DNA of 64,000 nucleotides from contig NC_068341.1 in NCBI RefSeq assembly GCF_014633365.1, positions 41,434,044 to 41,498,043 on the forward strand, in the 5' to 3' direction. Source of the stretch: Diospyros lotus. Lineage: Eukaryota; Streptophyta; Magnoliopsida; Ericales; Ebenaceae. The notes under the pieces are model-generated. The model did no database searches. It saw nothing but the letters and a program-made list of their open reading frames with translations, and had not been told where the DNA came from. The translations under genes were made by a program, and so were the position numbers. Shown here piece after piece: positions 12,501 through 20,454 of this stretch. Every line of letters starts with the position of its first letter. Position 1 is the first letter of the stretch.

Positions 12501-13561
12501 TGGTTTGGTTGGCTCATCACAGAACTCTTATCACGGTTGACAACAAGAAAAAAATAGGTCAGTATTTAATTGGTTGGCATTTTTTGTATAAGATCAGGTG
12601 AAGAAGTGACTATTTTTTGCAGCTTCATTGCTTGATGCCTGAGTTCTTTCATATTGTTGGATTTTAGTGTGTCACTCCCAGCATCAATGTTGTTTTTCAG
12701 TTTGCTTCAGGCTCCAATTTTTCATTTTCAATCATGTGGAATTTGTGGCAGGAGAGGAATAATAGAGAAGTTCATCATGGCTTCAGGAATTTATTTTCCT
12801 CCATTTCTTTTCCTGCTTGTCTAGTTCCTATGCCCATTTTATTCTTCCTTCTGCTCAATTCCTGGATGAGTTGCTTTTGTTTTAGCTTTAGAGATTGTTC
12901 AGTTGTACAGAGTCTGAGGCTTTTTTTTTTCTTCTACTTATCCTATTTATATTTGAATAAAAAAATAATGCTTCAAAATGTGTACCACAGAATTACAATA
13001 TAAACCATCTAAATCATCTCCCTTCATTCAAATCATAGAGACTCTATGCAAACGTAAATCATACAGACATAAACTTTGGAGCATGGAATTCACATGCCAA
13101 CAAAAAGAAAATAACAGACATTGAAGCCAAACCATAATTCATAAGCAATTATCTTAAAGCATTGATACTTGGTGCTTAACAAGAGAATCCTACCAGCCAA
13201 GAGCTTCAGCATCCCAACTACACCAAAGATAGTCTGAATTTTTGGAACTCTAAGAGAGCTGCTCTGTGGAATGTCATCTAAAGAAAGGAAAACAAGTTGT
13301 GTAAAACAACTAATTTCTACTGAGAAAAAATAAAGATAAAACTGAAACCCATAACGTAAAAGTTATGTCAAAAGAGTAAAATGATAGAGCTGCTGACCAA
13401 CAAGTTTCATTGACCCATCCACCCGACTGATTGTCAAACAGGAGCCAGCAGAGCCATCAGTGGGCTCAATAACATACTGATCTGGAAATTCCCATAGCCG
13501 CATCCGTGTGTACAACTTCTGCGAAGGATCTGCCTTCTCCATCATTATTGGGACGCAATAG
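512..13561 (-). CDS. RHD4: SAC-domain phosphoinositide phosphatase, SAC6/7/8 (RHD4) type; N-terminal part, 3' end outside window
   Basis: Predicted to dephosphorylate PI(4)P on endomembranes; Arabidopsis RHD4/SAC7 acts in root-hair tip growth. Exons seen on the minus strand, 5' to 3': 13398-13561 (ATG at 13545 or in-frame 13542; bases 13546-13561 are UTR), 13194-13277, 10468-10595, 10287-10378, 1093-1150, 873-929, 737-770, 512-592. All junctions are GT-AG and phases agree, giving 227 codons. Recognisable SAC blocks are [68 protein letters not shown] and [20 protein letters not shown]. The catalytic CX5R motif and the C-terminal membrane segments must lie beyond position 1. No stop or frameshift was seen. 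The intron between 10287 and 1150 is 9.1 kb and holds a nested retrotransposon. Family assignment is firm; which of SAC6, 7 or 8 is not. Confidence 0.9.
1151..2873. other. Intron of the SAC gene, proximal part
   Basis: AT-rich intron sequence between the exon ending the 9.1-kb intron and the Ty3 insertion. Apart from a GA microsatellite at 2311-2334 no conserved coding or repeat signature was recognised. Confidence 0.5.
2311..2334. repeat. (GA)12 microsatellite
   Basis: Twelve uninterrupted GA dinucleotides inside an intron of the SAC gene. Several short ORFs around it are artefacts of the low-complexity run. Confidence 0.95.
2879..3204 (-). repeat. 3' LTR of the Ty3/gypsy element
   Basis: 326-bp LTR, direct repeat of 9267-9593. 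A purine-rich tract lies immediately upstream on the element strand. A short ORF read across both LTR copies is only a consequence of their similarity. Confidence 0.93.
3241..4048 (+). mobile_element. Solo LTR inserted in the 3' end of the Ty3 element (itself interrupted)
   Basis: Bounded by perfect 5-bp direct repeats CCAAG (3236-3240 and 4049-4053) and by TGTT...AACA ends. Removing it rejoins the Ty3 3' region into a continuous CTTGGGGACAAG block on the minus strand. Without the LTR nested at 3389-3664 it is about 527 bp. It shares blocks with the LTR at 7827-8411, for example GAATAGAGGGCA and GAACCAAGATA, so both belong to related families. Confidence 0.8.
3389..3664 (+). mobile_element. 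Solo LTR of the copia family also found in the CHX intron
   Basis: A 276-bp sequence with TGTTGG...TTTCA ends and a perfect 5-bp duplication GTTTC on both sides (3384-3388, 3665-3669). It is a diverged relative of the copia LTRs at 47930-48251 and 52966-53290: shared blocks include AATCCTAAAGTT, AGTTTTAGG, ATTATAGGAGAA and GTATATATT. It lies inside the older solo LTR 3241-4048. Confidence 0.85.
4054..9183 (-). pseudogene. Ty3/gypsy gag-pol polyprotein, inactivated
   Basis: Gag starts at 9183 and has a retrotransposon-gag stretch at 8997-8539, then resumes after an inserted LTR at about 7826 and ends in a CCHC knuckle near 7560-7500 (one knuckle codon is a stop). The protease-like region follows at 7230-6960. 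RT lies at about 6700-6200 with [10 protein letters not shown] at the active site; the RNase H thumb region continues through 5815, and RNase H to about 5480. Integrase lies at 5100-4580 ([19 protein letters not shown]). A chromodomain-like block near 4150-4080 includes the sequence reading as [12 protein letters not shown]. Many stops and frame changes mean it cannot make an active polyprotein. Confidence 0.88.
7827..8411 (+). mobile_element. Solo LTR interrupting the Ty3 gag gene
   Basis: The gag reading frame is broken here and resumes cleanly if this segment and one copy of the 5-bp repeat CAAAA (7822-7826, 8412-8416) are removed. The segment has an LTR-like promoter (TTATAAATAGAGGGCAAG near 8000) and shares blocks with the LTR at 3241-4048. 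The inferred ends are TACTG...TTGT rather than the usual TG...CA, so the ends may be mutated or misplaced by a few bases. Confidence 0.65.
9267..9593 (-). repeat. 5' LTR of the Ty3/gypsy element
   Basis: 327-bp LTR matching the copy at 2879-3204. On the element strand it starts TGTCACGG and ends ACTTATCA. The target duplication base pair set GTTGG follows on the plus strand. Confidence 0.93.
9594..10286. other. Intron of the SAC gene, distal flank of the Ty3 insertion
   Basis: About 700 bp of ordinary intron between the Ty3 target duplication and the exon at 10287-10378. No gene or repeat was recognised. Confidence 0.5.
10730..11070 (+). repeat. Possible LTR-like fragment in an intron
   Basis: The stretch contains a promoter-like GTATAAATAGCC (about 10921-10932) followed by a short GC-poor leader, a layout typical of plant LTRs. 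No matching second LTR, target duplication or clear TG...CA ends were found, so this is a weak call. It could be ordinary intron. Confidence 0.3.
12180..12970 (+). mobile_element. L1-type LINE 3' remnant, antisense to the SAC gene
   Basis: Degenerate plus-strand reading recalls the reverse-transcriptase zinc-finger end of plant L1 elements: a CxxC block near 12420 (reading CSFCDHDN), then a [14 protein letters not shown] block at 12737-12770. It ends in an A-rich tail near 12955-12970 (AATAAAAAAATAA). Stops interrupt every frame. Lies in the intron between exons 13194-13277 and 10468-10595. Confidence 0.5.
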
Positions 13562-14404
13562 CTAGGAACAAGAAATAACATGACCACCCAAGGTTACCAT
13601 CAGTTTCTTCTTATTTTGAGGCAACCAAGGATGACACAACACAAATGGAAATAGTTTCATAAACAAATAAAGAGGATAGGTACTAGTCAGCTCTAAGTTC
13701 CTTGCCATTGTCTTTCTCTAAGGCTTGATGTGTTGTTGTTTGAGAGGGGGGAGGGGGGTGAGAAACTTATGGCCTTAGGCTAACACTAAATCCTCTAACC
13801 AGAAGAAAAAAAATAAATAAAGTGTCTGGACTAACTGGACAGAATTCACAAAGCTTTTATTCCTCACAGTAGAATGTCAACCCCCTAACTAATAACGACA
13901 TCATGTGCCGGAAATAAGAATTTCATTGACCCTAAGGATTGAGCAAGTGAACAATTTCTTAGATCTCATATCAGCAAATCTAAACCATGCCTTGGTGACA
14001 AAAATTCAACGAAAAGCACCGACAACTTCAGAATCCCAATTCAAGTACAATAATCTTACGGTGATTTCCCAAATTTTGTGATGAAATACTTTGAAAGTTG
14101 ATCGGCATAGAGAGAAATCGGAGGGGCTTTGGTCCTCACTGTTGTGATCTAAGAGGGAGAGGTGGGTACAATCCTGAACCATCAAAGAATGAAGCCGTTC
14201 GATAAATGTAGGATGTGGGGTTGTGATACAATTTATTCCGTCATATTCACCCTGACTGCTATCCAATAAAACCAAGTGATGAATGGTAATTAAGTGAGTT
14301 TAAGATTACTTTTAGGAACTCGAAGAAGTGAAAAATATGCAAGAAGAGAGGCAAACTATTGCGGGACGAACAGAGGGAAGAAGAAGAAAAACAAAAGGAG
14401 TTAC

Positions 14405-15065
14405 CTTTGGCTTGCCGGAGTTCGACCTTCTCTCCTTCTTCCTTTGTCTGGTCGCTCGCTCCCTCGATCTCAATGTCTCCCTGTCAAAACCGCATGCTTG
14501 GTCAGACGGCGGGAATCTAGAAAACAAAATTGTGGGTCATGAAATCAGAATTGCACGCCATGTGTTGGGCGAAATGGTCAAGTGGGTACCGAATTCTCTT
14601 GAGATTTGAGCCGCTTGGGTAACAGAAAACCAGAGGAACGAGCTTGGATCCCGGAGCTCAAAGCAAGGCCACAACGCAATTGCCAGCGAAAATTGATCTC
14701 AAGAGAATTCGTTCCTCTGGTTTTCTGTTCCCGATCAATTTTCGTTGATCGGGAAGGACTTCCTCTGGCAATTGCGTTGGATTTATCATGGATCTATGCT
14801 GATAAAACTAAAAGACTTACCTCCTTGCAGTAGATCGGATCCAAGATCAAACGGGTTGGATTTTCCAAAATCAGCGAATCCAGAGGTGTTCTCGAGAGAG
14901 AATGAAAGAGGGGGAGAGAGCAGAATTGGCGAGGGGGAGAGAGAGAGAGAGCAGAAGATAAATCCGCGTGGGGAGGGAGGGGAAGACGTTGCTTGCTGCC
15001 ACGGAAGGAAAGGGTGCGAGATTGCCGGTCGAGTTTGGAGGATGGAAGGAGAGTTCTTCTAGGCC
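14405..15065 (-). promoter_or_regulatory. Putative 5' leader region of the SAC/RHD4-like gene with two donor sites
   Basis: Two good minus-strand donor sites suggest non-coding first exons: one ending at 14821 (AAGGAG then GTAAGT) and one ending at 14405 (CCAAAG then GTAACT). Either could splice to the acceptor before 13561, sixteen bases upstream of the start codon. The minus strand from about 15060 down to 14830 is CT-rich, as plant 5' UTRs often are. This is inferred from splice signals only; the transcription start is not visible. The region also contains a cluster of inverted repeats, listed separately. Confidence 0.45.
14591..14779. repeat. Cluster of interleaved inverted repeats in the SAC gene leader
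   Basis: Five perfect inverted-repeat pairs share 190 bp: 14621-14641 with 14709-14729 (21 bp, AACAGAAAACCAGAGGAACGA), 14591-14605 with 14696-14710 (15 bp), 14672-14686 with 14765-14779 (15 bp, CAACGCAATTGCCAG), 14687-14698 with 14733-14744 (12 bp), and 14728-14738 with 14745-14755 (11 bp). The arms overlap, so only some can pair at once. It may be a rearranged fold-back sequence or a structured leader or intron RNA. Confidence 0.9.
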
Positions 15066-15654
15066 TGAGCGAGCGGCCGTTGCGGAATGATGATCTCCAT
15101 TATTATTATTATTGAGTTTTTCCATTCCCCTGCTAATCTGGGGATTCTTACATTTCATGCGGGCATGGTGTTCTTTTTGTTTTTTTATTTTTTTGGAAAT
15201 TATCACATGCTTTTATTTGTTTTAGAGTTGGCCACAATGGTTTGTGGTGTTGTTTTATTGCGTGTTTACTATTTCTCCTGAAAGAACTCACTGCCTTAAA
15301 TCTCCATCACTCTTCCTGTAATTTTTTATGGGGTTAATTATTTTTTTTATTTATTTATTTGCTTTCAGGGTGTGGATACGTAAATTGGAATTTTCAGGGG
15401 TTGTTAAGGTTGGCAACGTAAATTGGAATTTTCTATCAAGGCATGGATTATTTGATAGTTTACAATTAATTTTATATATTTTTTAAAAAAATACTACTTG
15501 TAAAAAAAACTAAGTTATTGAAAGGATGATCGTATGCGCTAAATGACAAAAATACTCTTAACCAATTTATAACTATCGTCTCTGAATGAAGCCCGATCAA
15601 GCTTCATTTGTGGATGAAGGGGCTTCATCCGGGCCCGATCAAGCTTCACACTTA
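15066..15654. other. Upstream flank of the SAC gene, before the TRIM array
   Basis: AT-rich sequence likely to hold the promoter of the minus-strand SAC gene. A direct repeat ACGTAAATTGGAATTTTC occurs twice (near 15379 and 15416), and a 16-bp GCCCGATCAAGCTTCA repeat occurs twice at about 15589-15649. No gene was seen. Confidence 0.5.
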
Positions 15655-15954
15655 GAGGGGGGAGGTAGTGGTTGTTGTGTTGTGCATCGGTTCTCAATCT
15701 CACATCGATTGCCCATGGGGCAACCACTGAGCTCATAAGTGCGGTGGAGCTCTTGTCTTTTTGAGAGCAAGAGCTGATCCGTGGCTGTAGGCTGAAGTTG
15801 ATGCTTTGCATCAACATTTGGCGTCGTCTGTGGGAAACCCTAGACCGAAGGCCTTGGCCGAACTACCCTCTGTCACCCTTGAGATGGTCCGCACCCACGA
15901 GCGCCACCACACTTAGGGGAGGGTATGGTGGTGGTGTTGTAGCACCAGTTCTCA

Positions 15955-15996
15955 ATCCCACATCGGTTGCCCAAAGGGCAACCACTGACCTTATAA
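15955..15996 (+). promoter_or_regulatory. snRNA-type USE plus TATA motif in TRIM LTR 2
   Basis: ATCCCACATCG at 15955-15965 fits the plant snRNA upstream sequence element RTCCCACATCG exactly. After 25 bases, including a GTTGCCC...GGGCAAC hairpin, comes TTATAAG. Exact element copies also occur at 16214-16224 and 16471-16481; in the latter the spacing is 22 because the hairpin loop is shorter. Confidence 0.55.
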
Positions 15997-16594
15997 GTGC
16001 GGTAGGGCTCTTATCCTTTTGAGGGCGAGCACTGATCCGTGACTATACGCTTATACTGATGCTTTGCACCAACATTTGGTGTCGTCTATGAAAAACCTTG
16101 GGCCTTAGGCCTTGGCCGAACCACCCTCTATCACCCCTGAGATGGTCCACGCCCAAGAGCGCTACCACACTTAGGGGGGAGGTAGTGGCAGTGGTGTTGT
16201 GCACCAGTTCTCAATCCCACATCGGTTGCCCACGGGACAACCACTGATATAATAAGTGCGGTGGGGGTTTTGTCCTTTGAGGGCGAGAGCTGATCCGTGG
16301 CTGTAGGCTGATACTGATACTTTGCATCAATATTTGGTGTTGTCTGTGGGAAACCCTAGACTTAGGCCTTGGTCGAACCACCCTCTATCACTCCTAAGAT
16401 GGTCTGTGCCCAAGAATGCCACCATACTTAGGGGGGAGGTAGTAGCGGTGGTGTTGTGCACCGATTCTCAATCCCACATCGGTTGCCCTGGCAACCACTG
16501 AGCTTATAAATGTGGTGGGGCTTTTGTCCTTTGAGGGCCAGAGCTGATCCGTGGTAGTAGGTTGATGCCGATGCTTTGCATCAACATTTGGCGC

Positions 16595-17421
16595 CTATGA
16601 AGCACGAAAACGGCTCGGAGGCGCCGTTTTCGATGTTTTCGAACCGTTTCCCATTTTGAAAACGCGAAGATAGCCCGAACGGCCTTCAGAACGTTTCTAT
16701 AAGTTACAAAAAGTTCTGGGGGTTGTTTCACAATTTACAGAAAATATGAGAAACGTGTTTCACACTTGAAACGCGTTTCCAACGACCACAGTCGCTCACC
16801 TGCAGCGAGGAAGACAATGGTCACTGAGAGGCGAGGCGACGACGGTCGGTAGTGAGGCGAGATATGGAGTGTGCAGCGATGGTCGAGGCGAGAGATGATG
16901 TACAGCGATAAGTGGCGAAGAGGGTGAGAGGCGAGCGACGGTGGCAAAAACGCTTCGACTGTGAGAGAGGCAAGATTGAATGCGATGGTGAGGGCAAGAG
17001 ACTCATCGATGGCGAGAGAGGCGAACGACGGTGGCAGAGACGCTTCGACTATGAGAGAGGCGAGACGAAGGCGAGGGTGAGGGCAGGAGACTCGTCGATG
17101 GTGACCGAGAGAGGCAGCAATGATGGCAGAGATCGACTATGAGAAAGGCGAGATCGAGGGCGAGGGTGAGGGCAACAGACGCGTCGGAGGCGTGGGTCTC
17201 TGAGAGCTTGCGGCGGGTAATACTCTAGGGTAATATTGTAATAGTATATCTAGGGTTTGCAAAATTATAACTTAATATTATTTATAGTATATAAATTATA
17301 TATTAATTTCACATACACCCCTATATTTTTTAAAATTACAGTTTGCCCCATATTTCCGTTTCCTAACTTTTTTGAAAAATACCGTTTCCGCGTTTCCCGT
17401 TTGCGTTTCCATACAACATAG
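16595..17421. mobile_element. 827-bp non-autonomous DNA transposon (hAT-like) inside the TRIM array
   Basis: It starts CTATG and ends CATAG and is flanked by perfect 8-bp repeats TTTGGCGC (16587-16594, 17422-17429), the duplication length of hAT elements. The first 19 bases and the reversed last 19 match at about 13 positions. Removing the element and one repeat restores a normal TRIM junction. The subterminal parts are rich in GAAACG/CGTTTC motifs. The middle has about three GC-rich tandem units of roughly 90 bp (16925-17190, GGCGAGCGACGGTGGCA-like). No transposase is encoded; the ORFs across it are low-complexity artefacts. Confidence 0.75.
16925..17190. repeat. GC-rich minisatellite, about three 90-bp units
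   Basis: Repeated blocks such as CGACGGTGGCA, CGCTTCGACT, TGAGAGAGGC and GGTGAGGGCA recur in the same order about every 90 bp inside the DNA transposon. The base composition contrasts sharply with the AT-rich surroundings. Confidence 0.75.
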
Positions 17422-17559
17422 TTTGGCGCCATCTGTGGGAAACCCTAAGCCTTAGGCCTTGGCCGAACCACCCTTTGTCACCCCTAAGATGGTATGCGCC
17501 CAAGAGTGCTACCACACTTAGAGGGAGGTAGTGACGGTGGTGCTATGCACCGGTTCTCA

Positions 17560-17602
17560 ATCCCACATCGGTTGCCCATGGGGCAACCACTGAGCTTATA
17601 AG
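17560..17602 (+). promoter_or_regulatory. snRNA-type USE plus TATA motif in TRIM LTR 5
   Basis: Exact USE at 17560-17570 and TTATAAG at 17596-17602, 25 bases apart, with GTTGCCCATGGGGCAAC forming a perfect hairpin between. The same pair is degenerate in LTRs 1, 6 and 7. Whether it is used by RNA polymerase II or III, or at all, is not shown by sequence. Confidence 0.55.
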
Positions 17603-18198
17603 TACGGTGGGACTCTTATCCTTTTTAGGGCGAGAGATAATCCGTGGTTGTAGGCTGATGTTGATACTTTGCATCAATATTTGGCGTCGTCTGTGGGAAA
17701 CCCTGGGCCTTAAGCCTTGGCCAAACCACCCTCTGTCACCCTTGAGATGGTCTACGCCCAAGAGCGCCACCACACTTAGGAGGGAGGTAGTAGCAATGGT
17801 GTTGTGCACCAGTTCTCAATCCCATATCGATTGCCCGGGAGGCAACCACTAAGCTTATAAGTGCGATGGGCCTCTTGTCTTTTAGAGGGCGAGAGCTGAT
17901 CTGTGGCTATAAGCTGATGCTGATGCTTTGCATCAACATTTGATGACGTCTGTGGGAAACCCTGGGCCTTAGGCCTTGGCTGAACCATCCTCTGTCACCC
18001 TTGAGATGGTCCGAGTCCAATAGCGCCACCACACTTAGAGGGGGAGGTAGTGGCGGTGGTGTTATGCACCGATTCTCAATCCCACATTGATTGTCCAAGG
18101 GATAACCATAGAGCTTATAAGTGCAATGGGGCTCTTGTCCTTTTGAGGGCGAGAGCTGATCCATAGTTGTAGGCTGATACTGATGCTTTGCATCAACA

Positions 18199-20400
18199 AA
18201 TATAAAGTTATTCAATTAATATCAACTTTTTAGTCGAATAAATACTCAAGTAGAGACTTGACATTTTATTCAATTACTCAAGTAATGTTTGAAAGTTAGT
18301 TACAATTGACTTTCCAAACATAATTACCTGATTAATATTTGAGTTTTACTCAAGTAAAAGATGTGTTAATCGATTAATGAGCGGTTTTATGCCATTGACA
18401 ACCTAATTTCAGTTTTAAACATATGTTTACTATTTGAAAGCTCATCATCAAGGTTCATCAAAGTTTTGCTTAAATCTGATTATCAAAACATTCTTAAAAT
18501 CAAATTCAACAGATATTGTTCTCATTGGTGCCAGACATGAAAATTTTACACAACTAATCTTCATAAAATTCCATCTCTGAGGGTAAAATGTTTTGATCAT
18601 CATAGAAGGAGATGGTTACGGGATAAGAAATTAGGTCATGATAGCATTGATTAGCATTCAACATTGATTAAGTTTTACCTAGATAGAAGTCTCATAAAAT
18701 TTTTAAAAAAAACTAATAATAATAATGTAAGGTGAATGCCAAACCACATAGATATGAGACACCATTTTTGTAAAAGAGTATGTGCAAAATGGAGACATTA
18801 AACTTGATTATTTTGTCAAAAAATCACCCTTAATTGACGATCAATTTTGTCACATTTAAGAGAAATTGGTACTAAAAAAAATATCTAAGTTTGAAAGAAA
18901 TTAAATCTTATTTTGAAAAATTGAAAGGGTAAGAATAAAATTCACACATTTCAAATATATACATATATATATTAATATACAATTATTTGAATCAGCTCAT
19001 TTAAAAGACTAAACGTCACCATTCAATCATTTAAAATATGTCAAAATGGAGCATGATTTCTAATCTTCTTCAAATAAGATAAATCGTCTAAATTTTCTTA
19101 AGAACTCTCTAGAGTTATTAAGACATCTAAATAGTTAGTAGTAGATGTCTAAATTTTCTCGCATAATCAAAGAATTACTTGACATATTTAAACAAAAGTT
19201 AGAGAATTAAATTTGTTATTTTTTTAAAAAATTAAAAAGTACTAGTTCATCTCCCTTGCGATGCATGAAAGTTCATATGTATTGAATTTATTTAAAATTG
19301 GCAACCTCACAACCATAAATTCTATCTAGAGGTTTCAAGAACTAAACATTTTTCATAAACTAATAATTAATTTAACATATGATAAATATAAATAGATTAT
19401 ATAAAATAATAAATAATATGACAACATATAATAAATTAATAACATAAATAATAAAAATAAAAAGCATAATAAAATTTTCAAAATAAATACGACAACATAT
19501 GATAAATATAAATAGTCTACAAAATATTAATTTTGTCAAAATAACTTACACGACTTATTTAAAATAATTCAATTTTACCTAAATAACTAATTTAACATAA
19601 TCTACAAACTAATTATTTTTCAAAATTAAGTAGTGACATAAATATATATAAAATTTGTACTTTTTTTGCATGGTTTTGAAACTAATTAAGAGTTTTGAGT
19701 GGTGACTTTATTGAAAGAGAATGAGAGGTAAATTACGAGAAAAAAATAAAAAAATTAAATTAATTTTTAAAAAAAATATACTTTGTAGTCGGTATTTGGT
19801 GGTATTACTTGATATTTCAAAATTTCTCCCGATTTAAAAAAGTTTCATTTTTCTGTAATTTATTTTAATTAAAATTTTATTTTAATATTTAAAAATTAAT
19901 AATATAGATTAGATCTTGAATCTTCATCTTCATGTACCAGCATGTTTACACATTCTCCAAATACTATTTAACCATGAATAAAACCATTTATAGGTTTTCA
20001 GGAATTACATGTTTTTCATAAATCCAATCTTAATTAATGACCTATAAAAATTTTATTTTGGATAAGTAAAAAAATAAATAAAATATAATAAAATATTAAA
20101 ATAACAAGTGAAAATGGGAGGAAAAAATAATTGACGGATATTTTGTTATAATATATATATATATAGATTTATAATACTCAATATTTTCTAGCAATATTAA
20201 ACATGTTTTTTTAAAAAATGCAGCTCTTTCATCAATCACACGTGTGGCGTACAACAGTAGACAGCACACCGTCTTCTTCGCACGGGTCAAATCACTTAAC
20301 GGCTCTTTTTCACGCTCACTCCCAAGAAATGCCTCTCTCTCTCTCTCTCAGTTCCTATTAGGAGACCGTTGCACTCCAAATCATAAAAGCCCGATCCCAT
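18199..20400. other. AT-rich intergenic region upstream of the IST1-like gene
   Basis: Very AT-rich, with homopolymer stretches and short repeats such as ACAACATATGATAAATATAAATAG-like blocks near 19370 and 19493. A CT run at about 20332-20350 and the following C/T-rich DNA look like the promoter and leader of the next gene. No coding or transposon signature was recognised. Confidence 0.5.
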
Positions 20401-20410
20401 TCATCTCCGT

Positions 20411-20443
20411 ATGATCTCTCTCTCTTCTCTGTGTGGCAATTGA
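20411..20443 (+). CDS. Upstream ORF in the IST1-like leader (10 codons)
   Basis: ATG at 20411 opens a 10-residue reading frame (MISLSSLCGN) that stops at 20443, eleven bases before the main ATG. If the transcript begins upstream of it, it could lower initiation on the main ORF. Nothing else supports translation. Confidence 0.35.
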   Translation: MISLSSLCGN

Positions 20444-20454
20444 AGCTCGAGGGC

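Larger units (their letters stand above)
15650..18198 (+). repeat. Tandem array of a TRIM-like LTR retroelement, seven LTRs
   Basis: Seven LTRs of 135-140 bp with TGTTG...CAACA inverted ends: 15678-15816, 15935-16074, 16195-16332, 16452-16586, 17541-17679, 17800-17938, 18060-18198. They are separated by about 119-bp internal segments; the period is 254-260 bp once the inserted transposon is removed. Each internal segment starts directly after an LTR with a primer-site-like TTTGGCGTCGTCTGTGGG and ends in a purine tract (TTAGGGGGGAGGTAG). This LTR-PBS-PPT-LTR layout, with no coding capacity, defines a TRIM. The array opens with a partial internal segment (from about 15650) and closes on an LTR end; no flanking target duplication was found. 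Confidence 0.85.

Noticed and set aside
14294..14609. Overlapping ORFs of 70-93 residues near 14294-14609
   Set aside because: Low-complexity, no homology recognised, and they overlap the leader and inverted repeats of the SAC gene.
15678..18198. CRISPR-like array
   Set aside because: The repeats are 135-140 bp LTRs with conserved internal segments, in a plant nuclear genome; no spacers.
15678..18198. Cassandra-type TRIM with 5S rRNA promoter
   Set aside because: No 5S internal control region was seen; the LTR has a USE/TATA pair instead.
15539..18215. Several 70-100-residue ORFs on both strands across 15539-18215 that resemble one another
   Set aside because: They read through TRIM LTR repeats and the GC-rich minisatellite; no protein family signature.
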